From: JBCDCE01 sp039182515 | GTDB lineage: Bacteria > Pseudomonadota > Alphaproteobacteria > Rhodobacterales > Rhodobacteraceae | Assembly: GCA_039182515.1 (NCBI GenBank) | Contig: JBCDCE010000016.1 | Location: 1-61,781 of the forward strand | DNA: 61,781 bases | Direction: 5' to 3' | Notes under the pieces: model-generated | Database searches by the model: none | What the model saw: only the letters and a program-made list of their open reading frames with translations | What the model was told of the DNA's origin: nothing | Program-made: the position numbers and the translations under genes | Shown here: positions 16,141 to 23,658 of the stretch, piece after piece | Layout: the number at the start of each line of letters is the position of its first letter | How positions within the stretch are numbered: position 1 is the stretch's first letter

Positions 16141-16345
16141 CCCCTCCGTCTCGGGACCTGAGCGATTCACGGGTTTTGCCTTTGACAAGCACCGTTTGCG
16201 CCTTCGGTGTGGCCTTCCCGTTCCCTTGCGCGTGCGCAAAAAAGGCCAACTCTTCGGAGTTTTGCAAACCAACCGGTCCGTTTGCCTGAGAGATCTCGGG
16301 GCGGTTGCTCCTTCGGCGATGGCCTGCGCCATGCTCTCCCGGCAG
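16141..16345 (-). promoter_or_regulatory. Tandem glycine riboswitch upstream of dadA
   Basis: On the minus strand two aptamer-like units lie in series. Unit 1 (about 16274-16345) reads GGGAGAGC...CGCCGAAGGAGCAA...CTCAGGCA. Unit 2 (about 16141-16247) reads GGGAA...CCGAAGGCGCAA...CTCAGGTC. CCGAAGGnGCAA and CTCAGG are the diagnostic conserved pieces of the glycine aptamer. The linker holds AACTC-CGAA-GAGTT, a few bases and a T7 run, which looks like a small terminator between the units. The ATG of dadA follows about 40 bases after unit 2. Confidence 0.85.
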
Positions 16346-16404
16346 GTTTGTTTCCTATAAGAAACACGTAAGCTTTTGCGCTTGAGCGGTCAAGGTTTAA
16401 AAAA

Positions 16405-16461
16405 GAGGCGCGCGCCGGGGCTCTGCCCCGGACCCCGGAGTATTTTTTGCCAAGAAAAAGG
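16405..16461 (+). repeat. GC-rich hairpin plus GAGTATTTTTTGCC repeat, copy 3, orphan
   Basis: A CCGGGGCTCTGCCCCGG hairpin is followed by ACCCCG and GAGTATTTTTTGCCAAGAAAAAGG on the plus strand. It looks like an intrinsic terminator, but no plus-strand gene lies upstream; the upstream DNA is the 5' region of dadA on the other strand. It is therefore either a dispersed repeat copy inserted here or the end of a short unrecognised transcript. Confidence 0.65.
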
Positions 16462-16723
16462 GGGATTTGGGCGCATTAAGATATTTTTAAGAAACACAAC
16501 TTTTGGGAGAGTGGTTTTAGGCTTTGCATACACACATGCATACGTTGTGCATACGTGCTGGCATATATAGGTGCAGACGTCTTTTTTTTGAAAAATAAGG
16601 GGTATCAGGCCAAACGAAGGGTATGGCGGAGGTCGGGTATGCCACCGTTGCGCGCGCGGTGTTAAAAATCCTTAAATTTTGCACGCCGATACCTGGCTCG
16701 CAGAACACGCAAAGGAGTGTGCA

Positions 16724-17494
16724 ATGTCTCATCGGGACGTGTTGTCTTACAAAGCTGTGCGCCAATTTTTGGGCGCGCTTGGCATCGCTTTGCCGGTGAT
16801 GTTGCTGATCTATTGCTGGGTTTCCGACACAAGCGTACGCAAATCCATAAGCGACTTTTACCACACGCCTATGGGCGATGTTTTGGTGGGCGTGATGGTG
16901 GCGATAGGTGTGTTTTTGCTGAGCTACAAAGGGTTTGCGAAAGAGGACGGTGATGGGTGGCTCACCGACCGTAGGGTTTCGATCTTTGCGGGGCTTGGCG
17001 CCATTGGCGTGGGGATTTTTCCCGTGCATCCCACAGAAGTGCCACTCTGCCCCGAGGGGCAAAACCCACCTGGCTCAGATGCGTTTTGCAATGGTACTGG
17101 CTTTGCCTGGCACGCCGATTATTTCCATTACGGCAGTGCGCTCACCTTCTTTTTCTGTCTGATTTTGTTTTGCTTTGTGCTCTTTCGTAGAGGGATCAAA
17201 GCGCGCCGGGACTTAGGCACACCCAAAGATACGGACGTTGCCAACAATGCCACTTACCTGCTCTGCGGCACCATAATTGCGGCGATGTTAGTTTTGATGT
17301 TTGGGATTTGGCTCAACGGCAAATTTCTCCATTGGGCCTGGCTCAGCGACAAAACGGTAGACTGGAAACTCATGTTTTGGGCGGAGGTCGTGGGTGTTGT
17401 GGCCTTTGGCGTCTCATGGCTTACCAAAGGCAAAACGATTGCCTCCGTGAAGGCTGCAAAGCTCGCCATTAAGGCAAGGCGGGCGAAGGCTTAG
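16724..17494 (+). CDS. Hypothetical integral membrane protein, about six membrane segments
   Basis: The 256-residue protein from the ATG at 16724 (AAAGGAG SD seven bases upstream) has hydrophobic segments at about 15-35, 55-70, 88-104, 142-160, 188-208 and 225-240. Two short periplasmic or cytoplasmic loops carry SISDFYHTPMGD and a cysteine-containing loop (LCPEGQNPPGSDAFCNG). I do not recognise a family with confidence. It stands alone. Its stop is followed by the second copy of the palindromic repeat. Confidence 0.7.
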   Translation: MSHRDVLSYKAVRQFLGALGIALPVMLLIYCWVSDTSVRKSISDFYHTPMGDVLVGVMVAIGVFLLSYKGFAKEDGDGWLTDRRVSIFAGLGAIGVGIFPVHPTEVPLCPEGQNPPGSDAFCNGTGFAWHADYFHYGSALTFFFCLILFCFVLFRRGIKARRDLGTPKDTDVANNATYLLCGTIIAAMLVLMFGIWLNGKFLHWAWLSDKTVDWKLMFWAEVVGVVAFGVSWLTKGKTIASVKAAKLAIKARRAKA

Positions 17495-17503
17495 CATCTT
17501 GGA

Positions 17504-17609
17504 TTATAGCACAAAGCGAAATACTTAAATCACCTAACGCTGCCTGAAACCTTTGGTTTCAGCGCGTTAGGTAATGTACGGTGCCTCAAGCTTTTCGCTT
17601 TATGCTTTA
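17504..17609. repeat. Imperfect palindromic intergenic repeat, copy 2
   Basis: This is the second copy of the element at 8893-8993. It shares the core CCTAACGCTGCCTGAAA and has the same architecture: inner hairpin GAAACC TTT GGTTTC, TAACGC/GCGTTAG arms, and outer arms AGCGAAATACTTAA / CTCAAGCTTTTCGCT. The loop and outer arms differ from copy 1 by compensating changes on both sides, so the fold rather than the sequence is kept. It lies between convergent genes. Confidence 0.8.
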
Positions 17610-17618
17610 GGTCTGGGA

Positions 17619-17909
17619 TCAGTCGTCGTTGACGTCTTTGTCGAAGGTTTTCACATTGCCGCCTGGCGCTTTGAAGCCAGAACGCAGGCCGATCCAAGCC
17701 AGGAGTGATAAGATTGCGAAGGCCAACAGGAGCATTGGGACCGATCCCATCAAGAACGAGGCCAAAGGCCCGCCCATCAAAAGGATCATGCTCACGATGC
17801 CTGCGCCAATGGCAAAGCCCAAGAGCACAAAGCCCGGGAGCAGCATTTCGCAAATGGCCAGAATGAGCGCCAGCGCGCCCCAGGCCCACCATGTGAAAAC
17901 ACTCGTCAT
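17619..17909 (-). CDS. Short NfeD-like membrane protein
   Basis: The 96-residue protein has about three hydrophobic segments (8-28, 32-52, 60-76) and a short hydrophilic tail (FKAPGGNVKTFDKDVNDD). It overlaps the stop of the SPFH gene by one base (TAATG), the classic arrangement of stomatin/NfeD pairs. It lacks the soluble OB-fold domain of full-length NfeD, so it matches the short form. NfeD-like proteins work with SPFH proteins in membrane microdomain organisation. Confidence 0.8.
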   Translation of the reverse strand: MTSVFTWWAWGALALILAICEMLLPGFVLLGFAIGAGIVSMILLMGGPLASFLMGSVPMLLLAFAILSLLAWIGLRSGFKAPGGNVKTFDKDVNDD

Positions 17910-18802
17910 TATCCGCGCCCTTTGAGCATTTTGAACGCATTGCCAAAGGCTTCGAGCGCATCTGCGGGCAATACGATGGTTTGGTTGCCTTGTCCGGCAC
18001 CCATCAAATTGATGGCTTCGACCTGCTTGAGGGCCACTTGGTATTGCGCGGCTTCCAAGCCATTTTCAGCAATGGCTTGAGCAACAACACCAGTGGCATA
18101 GGCTTCTGCATCCGCCGCGACGCGGCGCGCTTTGGCCTGTTGTTCCGCGGCATAGAGATCAGCGTCCGCTTGCAGCTCAACGGCGCGCTTTTTACCCTCA
18201 GCTTCGGTCACTTGGGCGCGGCGCGCACGCTCTGCATTGAGCTGTTGCAGCATCGCTTCGCGGGTGGCCACGTCGAGATTAACGTCGAGGATTTCGGCCC
18301 GGGTTACTTCGATGCCCCAGTCGTCCACAGCGCCTTCGACAAGCACTTTGATCTGACCAATGAGCTGAGCACGGTTCGATTGCACCTCGTCGAGCTCCAT
18401 TTTGCCGATTTCAGCCCGCACGATCCCAGCGACCGTGGTGGCAATCGCGGCATCCACATCGCGGATCCGGTAGACGGTGCGTTCTGGCTCGAGAATGCGG
18501 TAGAAGACCGAAGTTTCGACCTGCACCAGCACGTTGTCTGAGGTGATCGCATCTTGGCTCGCATTGGGGAGCTGACGCTCAAGGATCGATACGCGGTGCG
18601 CAACCCGATCTAAGAAGGGCACAATGAAATTAATGCCTGGCCCAAGCACAGATTTCAGCCGCCCAAAGCGCTCAATCACAAACTTTTGGCTTTGGGGAAC
18701 AATGCGCACACCTAAAAGAACACACAGGATAATAAAGCCTGCGAGCAGCAGAACAAAAAAGTTCTCGCCAACAAAAGTGAGCAACAGTGTTTCGATGTCC
18801 AT
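17909..18802 (-). CDS. SPFH/band 7 (stomatin-like, QmcA family) protein
   Basis: The 297-residue protein has one N-terminal membrane anchor (about 8-28) followed by the SPFH domain (RIVPQSQKFVIERFGRLKSVLGPGINFIVPFLDRV) and a long Ala/Glu-rich coiled coil (MLQQLNAERARRAQVTEAEGKKRAVELQADADLYAAEQQAKARR). Such proteins form membrane cages and influence protease access. I take the ATG at 18802, with GGAG 10 bases upstream, over 18835, which has no SD and adds residues before the anchor. It is operonic with the NfeD-like gene. Confidence 0.9.
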   Translation of the reverse strand: MDIETLLLTFVGENFFVLLLAGFIILCVLLGVRIVPQSQKFVIERFGRLKSVLGPGINFIVPFLDRVAHRVSILERQLPNASQDAITSDNVLVQVETSVFYRILEPERTVYRIRDVDAAIATTVAGIVRAEIGKMELDEVQSNRAQLIGQIKVLVEGAVDDWGIEVTRAEILDVNLDVATREAMLQQLNAERARRAQVTEAEGKKRAVELQADADLYAAEQQAKARRVAADAEAYATGVVAQAIAENGLEAAQYQVALKQVEAINLMGAGQGNQTIVLPADALEAFGNAFKMLKGRG

Positions 18803-18867
18803 CTCAGCCAATCTCCAGTTCGTCTGAGAGGTCATATGGGGGCTAAACTTGGTTTTTTAAAGGCGTT

Positions 18868-19293
18868 TTAGGCAGAGACGGACAAGTAGCGTTTCAATTC
18901 GGTCACTAAAAACGGGATCGCTTTGGGGTGGAGAATGTAGTCTTCGAGGCTCATTTGGGTCCAACCTTGGCCCTCATCTCCAAAGGTGATGTCAGCGCGT
19001 TGCTGGGGGCTGATTTGGGCTGCAAAGAACCACGATTGTGCCCCGGGCGTGATGGGCGAGGCATAGGCCATCGAGAAGTGAATATCGGTCAGCTTGAGGG
19101 TGATCCCGAGCTCTTCAAAGGTTTCGCGCTGAATGCATTTCCAAGGGCTCTCGAACCCTTCACGCCCCCCACCTGGAAAATCCCAATGATCCGGCCAGGG
19201 GATGCCTTCCTTATTGTCGCGGCGGATCACAATGAGCTCGCCTTCGCAAAAGAGCGCGCATTTCGCAGCAACAAAGGATTGGGTCTCGGTCAT
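18868..19293 (-). CDS. NUDIX hydrolase
   Basis: The 141-residue protein from the ATG at 19293 starts MTETQSFVAAKCALFCEGE. It carries a complete NUDIX box, GGREGFESPWKCIQRETFEELGI (Gx5Ex7REUxEExGU), so it should bind Mg2+ and hydrolyse a nucleoside diphosphate linked to another group. The preceding KEGIPWPDHWDFPG fits the family. An upstream in-frame extension runs through the start region of the divergent dinB gene and is unlikely. The 64 bp between the two starts must hold both promoters. Linkage to dinB hints at nucleotide-pool sanitation, but that is inference. Confidence 0.9.
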   Translation of the reverse strand: MTETQSFVAAKCALFCEGELIVIRRDNKEGIPWPDHWDFPGGGREGFESPWKCIQRETFEELGITLKLTDIHFSMAYASPITPGAQSWFFAAQISPQQRADITFGDEGQGWTQMSLEDYILHPKAIPFLVTELKRYLSVSA

Positions 19294-19357
19294 GCCTGCC
19301 CTTTGGCATGAATGGGCGAGGATTGCGAGCCTTGCCCAAGCGTCGTATGCCAGATCC

Positions 19358-20611
19358 ATGCCTGCGCTTTGCCGTTCTTGCCTTGAAGTGATCGACGCTG
19401 GCCCGCGTTGCCCGGTGTGCAGAAGTCCGCGGGTGCTGAGCCATCCTGAGCTCTTTGATCTCAAGATTGCCCATATGGATTGCGATGCGTTCTATGCCTC
19501 TGTTGAAAAGCGCGACAATCCTGAGCTGGCGGACAAGCCTGTGATCATCGGCGGGGGGCGACGGGGTGTTGTCTCTACCGCTTGTTACGTGGCCCGCATT
19601 AGGGGCGTTCGCTCTGCCATGCCGATGTTTCAGGCTTTGAAGCTTTGCCCCGATGCCGTGGTGATCAAAGGCTCCATGAGCAAATATGTGGAGGTCTCGA
19701 AAGCGGTGCGAGCCATGATGGAGGAACTCACGCCTGCCATTGAGCCCCTGTCTCTTGACGAAGCCTTCCTGGATCTCACCGGCACCGAAAAGCTGCACGG
19801 CGCGCCGCCTGCGCTTCTCCTTGCACGGCTGACAAAGCGCATGAAGGATGAGCTGGGCATTACGGGCTCCATTGGGCTTAGTCACAACAAGTTCTTGGCC
19901 AAAGTGGCCTCGGATCTCGACAAGCCGCGCGGCTTTGCGGTGATTGGCAAAGAAGAGACGCCATCGTTTCTCGCCGACAAGCCCGTGAGCCTTATTTGGG
20001 GCGTGGGTCAGGCCAGCCGAGCGAGCTTGGAGAAAGCGGGCATTCGCACCTTCACAGATCTTTTGCGGTGGGAGCTGACCGACCTCACGGCGCGCTTTGG
20101 ATCCATGGGCACGCGGCTCTATCATTTGGCGCGCGGCGAGGATGTGCGCCGGGTCTCTGCGCATGCTCCGGTGAAATCCATCAGCCATGAAACCACGTTT
20201 CATGAAGACACCAACAATAGGGACGTACTTGACGGCCACATTTGGCGCTTGGCCGAGAAAACAGCCGACCGCGCGAAGGCCAAAGACATGGCAGGACGCG
20301 TGGTGACGTTGAAGCTCAAAAGGCATAACCACACGTCTTTCACTAGGCGTCAAAGCCTGAGCGATGCCACGCAGATCGCCGACCGGATCTACCGCACCGC
20401 GCGCCAGCTCTTTGACCAAGTGGGCGACGAGGGCCCCTACCGGTTGATTGGCGTTGGTCTGTCCCATCTGGGTTCTGCGGAAGGCGCGGATGGCGTGGGA
20501 GACCTCCTGGATCCCAACGCAGAAACCCGAGCCGAGGCCGAACGCGCCGCCGATAAGATCCGGGCAAAGTTCGGCAAAGACGCCATTTTGAAAGGCCGAA
20601 GTTTGAGGTGA
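19358..20611 (+). CDS. dinB: DNA polymerase IV (Y family) with N-terminal zinc-finger-like extension
   Basis: The 417-residue translesion polymerase carries the palm motif IAHMDCDAFYASVEKRD (near residue 37) and the catalytic PLSLDEAFLD. Helix-hairpin-helix and little-finger domains follow. Residues 5-21 carry four cysteines (CRSCLEVIDAGPRCPVC), a feature common in alphaproteobacterial DinB that probably binds zinc. This fixes the start at 19358; a longer frame from 19202 has no family support. The gene diverges from NUDIX. I see no clear LexA box in the short shared promoter region. Confidence 0.95.
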   Translation: MPALCRSCLEVIDAGPRCPVCRSPRVLSHPELFDLKIAHMDCDAFYASVEKRDNPELADKPVIIGGGRRGVVSTACYVARIRGVRSAMPMFQALKLCPDAVVIKGSMSKYVEVSKAVRAMMEELTPAIEPLSLDEAFLDLTGTEKLHGAPPALLLARLTKRMKDELGITGSIGLSHNKFLAKVASDLDKPRGFAVIGKEETPSFLADKPVSLIWGVGQASRASLEKAGIRTFTDLLRWELTDLTARFGSMGTRLYHLARGEDVRRVSAHAPVKSISHETTFHEDTNNRDVLDGHIWRLAEKTADRAKAKDMAGRVVTLKLKRHNHTSFTRRQSLSDATQIADRIYRTARQLFDQVGDEGPYRLIGVGLSHLGSAEGADGVGDLLDPNAETRAEAERAADKIRAKFGKDAILKGRSLR

Positions 20612-20907
20612 AAGATACATAGAACCAGGGAAGGCCGAGCCACACGAAGCAAACCTTACACTTGGGCCTCCTTGCTCCGGAACAAAGGCACACGGTGCCG
20701 CCGGACCGCGCCGCCCTTTCCGCGGGCATGGCCCTGTGGAGCGACAGCGTTTGAACTTCGCAACCGGCTCAAAGAATATCTCATACCCCTTTCCCAAGGT
20801 TCACGTGAATGCCCCGTTTGGAAGTCGCGCACGCAGTTCGCTTGTTGAAGGGACAAGCGGGACGGCGTAGGCTTACCCCATTACAGCGCTTTAATTTTTT
20901 CTACAGG
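20612..20907. other. Intergenic stretch without assignable gene
   Basis: These 296 bases lie between dinB and a membrane-protein gene. The 20690-20760 part is GC-rich with short inverted repeats (GGCACACGGTGCC, CCGCGGGCATGG). The minus strand can be read as short ORFs without SD or family features. I checked it against SRP, RNase P and tmRNA signatures as I know them and found no acceptable match. Confidence 0.4.
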
Positions 20908-21588
20908 ATGGCTGCTATCACAAACCTTAAGACCACATATCCCAATGCTTTTATCATGCTGCTCGCTGTGGCTATTGCAGCTTTTGGGTATCTTTTCATC
21001 TCAACAGGTTTCGGCGTTTTCGAAGCAGATTTGGCAAACATCGGCCTGCGCACGCTTTATCTGGCAGCAGCCTGTTTGATGATGACGGATGTGATCCAAT
21101 GTGCCGATATGGAACGCAGAGGATCGCGAGACGTCAAGGATCCCAATTTCTGGATATACGCAGTTTATATGGGCTATCTCTGGGCCCTTTTGATGATCCT
21201 GATGTATTGGCAGGGTGCTGAGAACGCGCAAAGCCTCTTGATCCAATGGGGTATCGCTGGCGCGGCTTTTGGGGTCGCTATGGCCTTTGTAAACACGCGC
21301 GAAGACACGATTTTTTCAAAACGTTTCGATCAAACCAAACCCATCACACGCCACACAATGGGCGGGCTTTACTACGCTTGGCCAGTGGTCGTGATTGCGC
21401 TCATTGTCGGGCTGATCGCCTATCCGCCCACAAATGGTTGGGGCGACAGGTACCTGTTGTTTCAACTCGTTTTGCTCGGAAGCCTGATGCCGCTCTATGA
21501 GTACAACAAAGACGGCTACTGGTGGAACATCGCCCCCAGATCCCTCGGCTTCGTCCTATTGCTTATAAGTCTGTTCGCTTATGAATAA
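20908..21588 (+). CDS. Hypothetical integral membrane protein, about seven membrane segments
   Basis: The 226-residue protein from the ATG at 20908 has hydrophobic spans at about 12-30, 40-60, 77-96, 103-122, 148-170, 180-198 and 206-222. Conserved-looking polar spots are CADMERRG, NTREDTIFSKRF and YEYNKDGYWW. I do not recognise the family. The ATG follows ACAGG, a weak SD; a longer frame from 20809 adds arginine-rich residues that look non-coding. It is a single gene. Confidence 0.65.
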   Translation: MAAITNLKTTYPNAFIMLLAVAIAAFGYLFISTGFGVFEADLANIGLRTLYLAAACLMMTDVIQCADMERRGSRDVKDPNFWIYAVYMGYLWALLMILMYWQGAENAQSLLIQWGIAGAAFGVAMAFVNTREDTIFSKRFDQTKPITRHTMGGLYYAWPVVVIALIVGLIAYPPTNGWGDRYLLFQLVLLGSLMPLYEYNKDGYWWNIAPRSLGFVLLLISLFAYE

Positions 21589-21721
21589 ATTTAATCAGGG
21601 GCAGGCTGGTCTGTTTGCGGGCGCTAAGATTCGAAAACAAAAAACTGTTCCGGTCCAAGTATCGGAAAACTCGACCTTCTCTAAAGACTAGGATTCTAAG
21701 CCAGGAGTGAAAGCCAAAGCT

Positions 21722-22210
21722 TTAGGTATCGTAGTTGCATTGGCTCCAAGGGCCATAAAACAAGAGAGTAAAACCGGGCATTGCATCTATGAAGGTCTCG
21801 TCGCCCGCAGGTGAGCCCTCTTCATTCTCTCGGATAATCAGACCAAACCTATGCCCATAGAAAGAAACAGAGAAAGGCTTAACCAGAATTTCTGCGGTCT
21901 CTTTAGCGTCAATTTTTCTCTTGAGCTTTTGGATCGTTTCTTTAGGCGAAAACTTGGTTTGAACGGATCGCAGACCGTGATCCACGACTTCACTCGAAAT
22001 GAGCGCTCCAGACTTATCAAAAACATAAGCAGCAAGAAAATCCCGCGTTTCACCGTTCTCATTGGCAACTTGCCAAGTGATCCAATAGCCGTTGCCTTGA
22101 GCTGTTTTGCCAACATGCTGAAGATGGTGGTCGTCCGGAACGAGCGGAAATCCTATTTTCATAACATTTTCTGGGTCGTGAAAAGCAGTTTGGTTGGGAC
22201 CGTCAGACAT
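21722..22210 (-). CDS. Hypothetical cytoplasmic protein
   Basis: The 162-residue protein has no signal peptide or membrane segment. It looks like a mixed alpha/beta single domain (GYWITWQVANENGETRDFLAAYVFDKSGALISSEVVD, then a lysine-rich helix, then PFSVSFYGHRFGLIIRENEEG). I do not recognise it. The SD (GAGGTGAG, four bases before ATG) is good. It has its own transcription unit. A nested inverted repeat lies just upstream of it, and its base composition is slightly more AT-rich than its neighbours, which would fit recent acquisition. Confidence 0.6.
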   Translation of the reverse strand: MSDGPNQTAFHDPENVMKIGFPLVPDDHHLQHVGKTAQGNGYWITWQVANENGETRDFLAAYVFDKSGALISSEVVDHGLRSVQTKFSPKETIQKLKRKIDAKETAEILVKPFSVSFYGHRFGLIIRENEEGSPAGDETFIDAMPGFTLLFYGPWSQCNYDT

Positions 22211-22249
22211 GGCTCACCTCGTCTTTTTTCATTCAAAGGCAATTGTGGA

Positions 22250-22322
22250 AAACGCGTTCGGTGAGATGCTCTGGTTTTGAGAAGCATCTCTTGGATTATT
22301 TATCTCCTCACTGTCCGAACGA
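22250..22322. repeat. Nested inverted repeat
   Basis: An inner hairpin GAGATGCT...AGCATCTC (about 22262-22289) sits inside an outer pair CGTTCGG.TGAG / CTCA..GTCCGAACG (about 22255-22322). It lies between the 3' end of the N-formylglutamate amidohydrolase gene and the start of the hypothetical gene at 22210, both leftward. It may terminate the former. It shares no sequence with the other repeat families in the window. Confidence 0.5.
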
Positions 22323-22342
22323 GCTTGAAGGCAGGTGCCATA

Positions 22343-23203
22343 CTACTCCGCTGCCATGGGCAGTTTGGAGGCTCCGATCTTTGCCAGATCTGCGATCACG
22401 CCAGTCATCAACTCACGGAAGCTGTCGAAGCTGTCGAGCGGCGTGACGCTTTTCTCGTCCATGTAGAGCGCACGGTCGATCTCGATTTGAACGGCGTGCT
22501 GACGTCTGGAAGGGCGACCGTAGGCCTGCGTGATGTAGGCCCCAGCAAAAGGAGAGTTGCGCGCGACGCGCAATCCGGCTGCTTGGAATGCTGCCTCAAC
22601 CTGGTCGACGATCTGCGCGTCAGCTGCTGCGCCAAAGCGATCCCCCAAAACAACTTGCGGGCGTCTTTGCGCACTGCGCCCCAGCGCATCAATGGCCTCA
22701 TGCGGCATGGAATGCATATCAATAAGAATCGCTTGGCCAAAGGTCTCTTGGCATTGCTTCAACAAACCCTGCAACGCGCTGTGATAAGGCTTCCAAACCG
22801 CATCTAACCGGCTTTTGGCCTCTTGGACGGTAAGCTTCCCAGAATAAATCGAGCGACCGTTAGAGACGACGCGCGGAATCACTCCGAGCCCTGAGGCAAT
22901 GCGTGGATTGTGCGAGACCTTCGGGATCCCTTCGATCAAAGCGGGGTCTAATTCGTCCACAGCTCTGTTGAGATCCACATAGGCCCGAGGCGCTTGGGCA
23001 CACAACAGAGGGGCCCCAAAGCGGGGAGCATCCCCAACCAGTTGATCTACAAAGGCATCTTCGGAAGACCGGATGGCCAATTCATCAAGCACAGTGCGCC
23101 GCATCAAACTGCTCGGATAGGCCTTACCACTATGTGGCGAAGCGAAAACAACAGACGAGGTCCATTGATCCGGCATCGTTACTATGTGGCTTGCTTTGGT
23201 CAT
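22343..23203 (-). CDS. N-formylglutamate amidohydrolase family protein
   Basis: The 286-residue protein has the family landmarks FASPHSGKAYP (residues 21-31), ILIDMHSMP and GDRFGAAADA, which supply the metal-binding and catalytic residues of HutG-type amidohydrolases. Members release formate from N-formylglutamate at the end of histidine degradation, but many stand-alone homologues have unknown substrates. No hut genes are nearby, so the role in histidine use is uncertain. Cytoplasmic. It is transcribed away from the tRNA-Val gene. Confidence 0.85.
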   Translation of the reverse strand: MTKASHIVTMPDQWTSSVVFASPHSGKAYPSSLMRRTVLDELAIRSSEDAFVDQLVGDAPRFGAPLLCAQAPRAYVDLNRAVDELDPALIEGIPKVSHNPRIASGLGVIPRVVSNGRSIYSGKLTVQEAKSRLDAVWKPYHSALQGLLKQCQETFGQAILIDMHSMPHEAIDALGRSAQRRPQVVLGDRFGAAADAQIVDQVEAAFQAAGLRVARNSPFAGAYITQAYGRPSRRQHAVQIEIDRALYMDEKSVTPLDSFDSFRELMTGVIADLAKIGASKLPMAAE

Positions 23204-23352
23204 TCCATCTCCGATTTGCCCCTATACTACAGCAGAAAAACCTTAAGCCAAAACCCTTGATCTTCGTCTTTCTTTCGCTTAGCACGTGCCGACCTGACGC
23301 GGCCCGCCCGCGTCCTCTTTGTTTAAGGGGACGAGAGAGCCAAACCAGGCAT

Positions 23353-23427
23353 GGGCGCGTAGCTCAGCGGTAGAGCACTTCGTTGACATCGAAGGGGTCA
23401 CTGGTTCGATCCCAGTCGTGCCCACCA
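23353..23427 (+). tRNA. tRNA-Val, anticodon GAC
   Basis: The acceptor stem GGGCGCG pairs with CGTGCCC. The D arm holds AGCTCAGCGGTAGAGC. The anticodon stem CTTCG/CGAAG encloses TTGACAT, giving anticodon GAC (codons GUC and GUU). The T arm holds GGTTCGATCC. The 3' CCA is encoded (23425-23427). The gene ends 49 bases before rpmJ. Confidence 0.97.
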
Positions 23428-23475
23428 TGAACGTAACTTAAGGCGCGACAGCGCCGGGAACATAGGAGAAGACCC

Positions 23476-23601
23476 ATGAAGGTCAAAAACTCGCTCCGGT
23501 CGCTGAAGAACCGTCACCGCGACTGCCGGATCGTGCGCCGCAAAGGCCGCGTTTACGTGATCAACAAAACCCAGCGCCGGTTCAAAGCCCGCCAGGGTTA
23601 A
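23476..23601 (+). CDS. rpmJ: Ribosomal protein bL36
   Basis: A 41-residue basic protein, MKVKNSLRSLKNRHRDC to FKARQG, of the bL36 family. It lacks the CxxC...C/H zinc ligands of the C+ form (only one Cys, in RDCRIVRRKGR), which is usual for the C- form in alphaproteobacteria. An AGGAGA SD lies seven bases before the ATG. A strong terminator follows. It sits directly behind tRNA-Val and may share its promoter. Confidence 0.95.
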   Translation: MKVKNSLRSLKNRHRDCRIVRRKGRVYVINKTQRRFKARQG

Positions 23602-23624
23602 CCTGATCCGACAAGACGTTTTAG

Positions 23625-23658
23625 AGCCGCCCCAGGGACGCCTGGGGGCGGCTTTTTT
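23625..23658 (+). terminator. rpmJ intrinsic terminator
   Basis: AGCCGCCCCAGG (23625-23636) pairs with CCTGGGGGCGGCT (23641-23653) apart from one bulged G, with a 4-base loop. T53-58 continue as a T6 tract. It overlaps the 3' end of the convergent ThDP enzyme gene by two bases and may serve both strands. Confidence 0.9.

Noticed and set aside
20660..20720. SRP-RNA-like TTCCGGAGCAAGGAGGCC on the minus strand
   Set aside because: It does not match the conserved GGTCCGGAAGGAAGCAGCC core, the pairing partner is missing, and the usual dnaX/recR neighbourhood is absent.
19211..20797. Long minus-strand reading frame of 528 codons opposite dinB
   Set aside because: It is antisense to a clearly conserved polymerase gene, and its product is Arg/His/Pro-rich with no family features; a shadow caused by GC-rich third positions.
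23353..23427. tRNA-Val as an attachment site of an integrated element
   Set aside because: No integrase gene and no duplicate of the tRNA 3' end was seen in the flanking DNA; rpmJ follows as in an ordinary locus.
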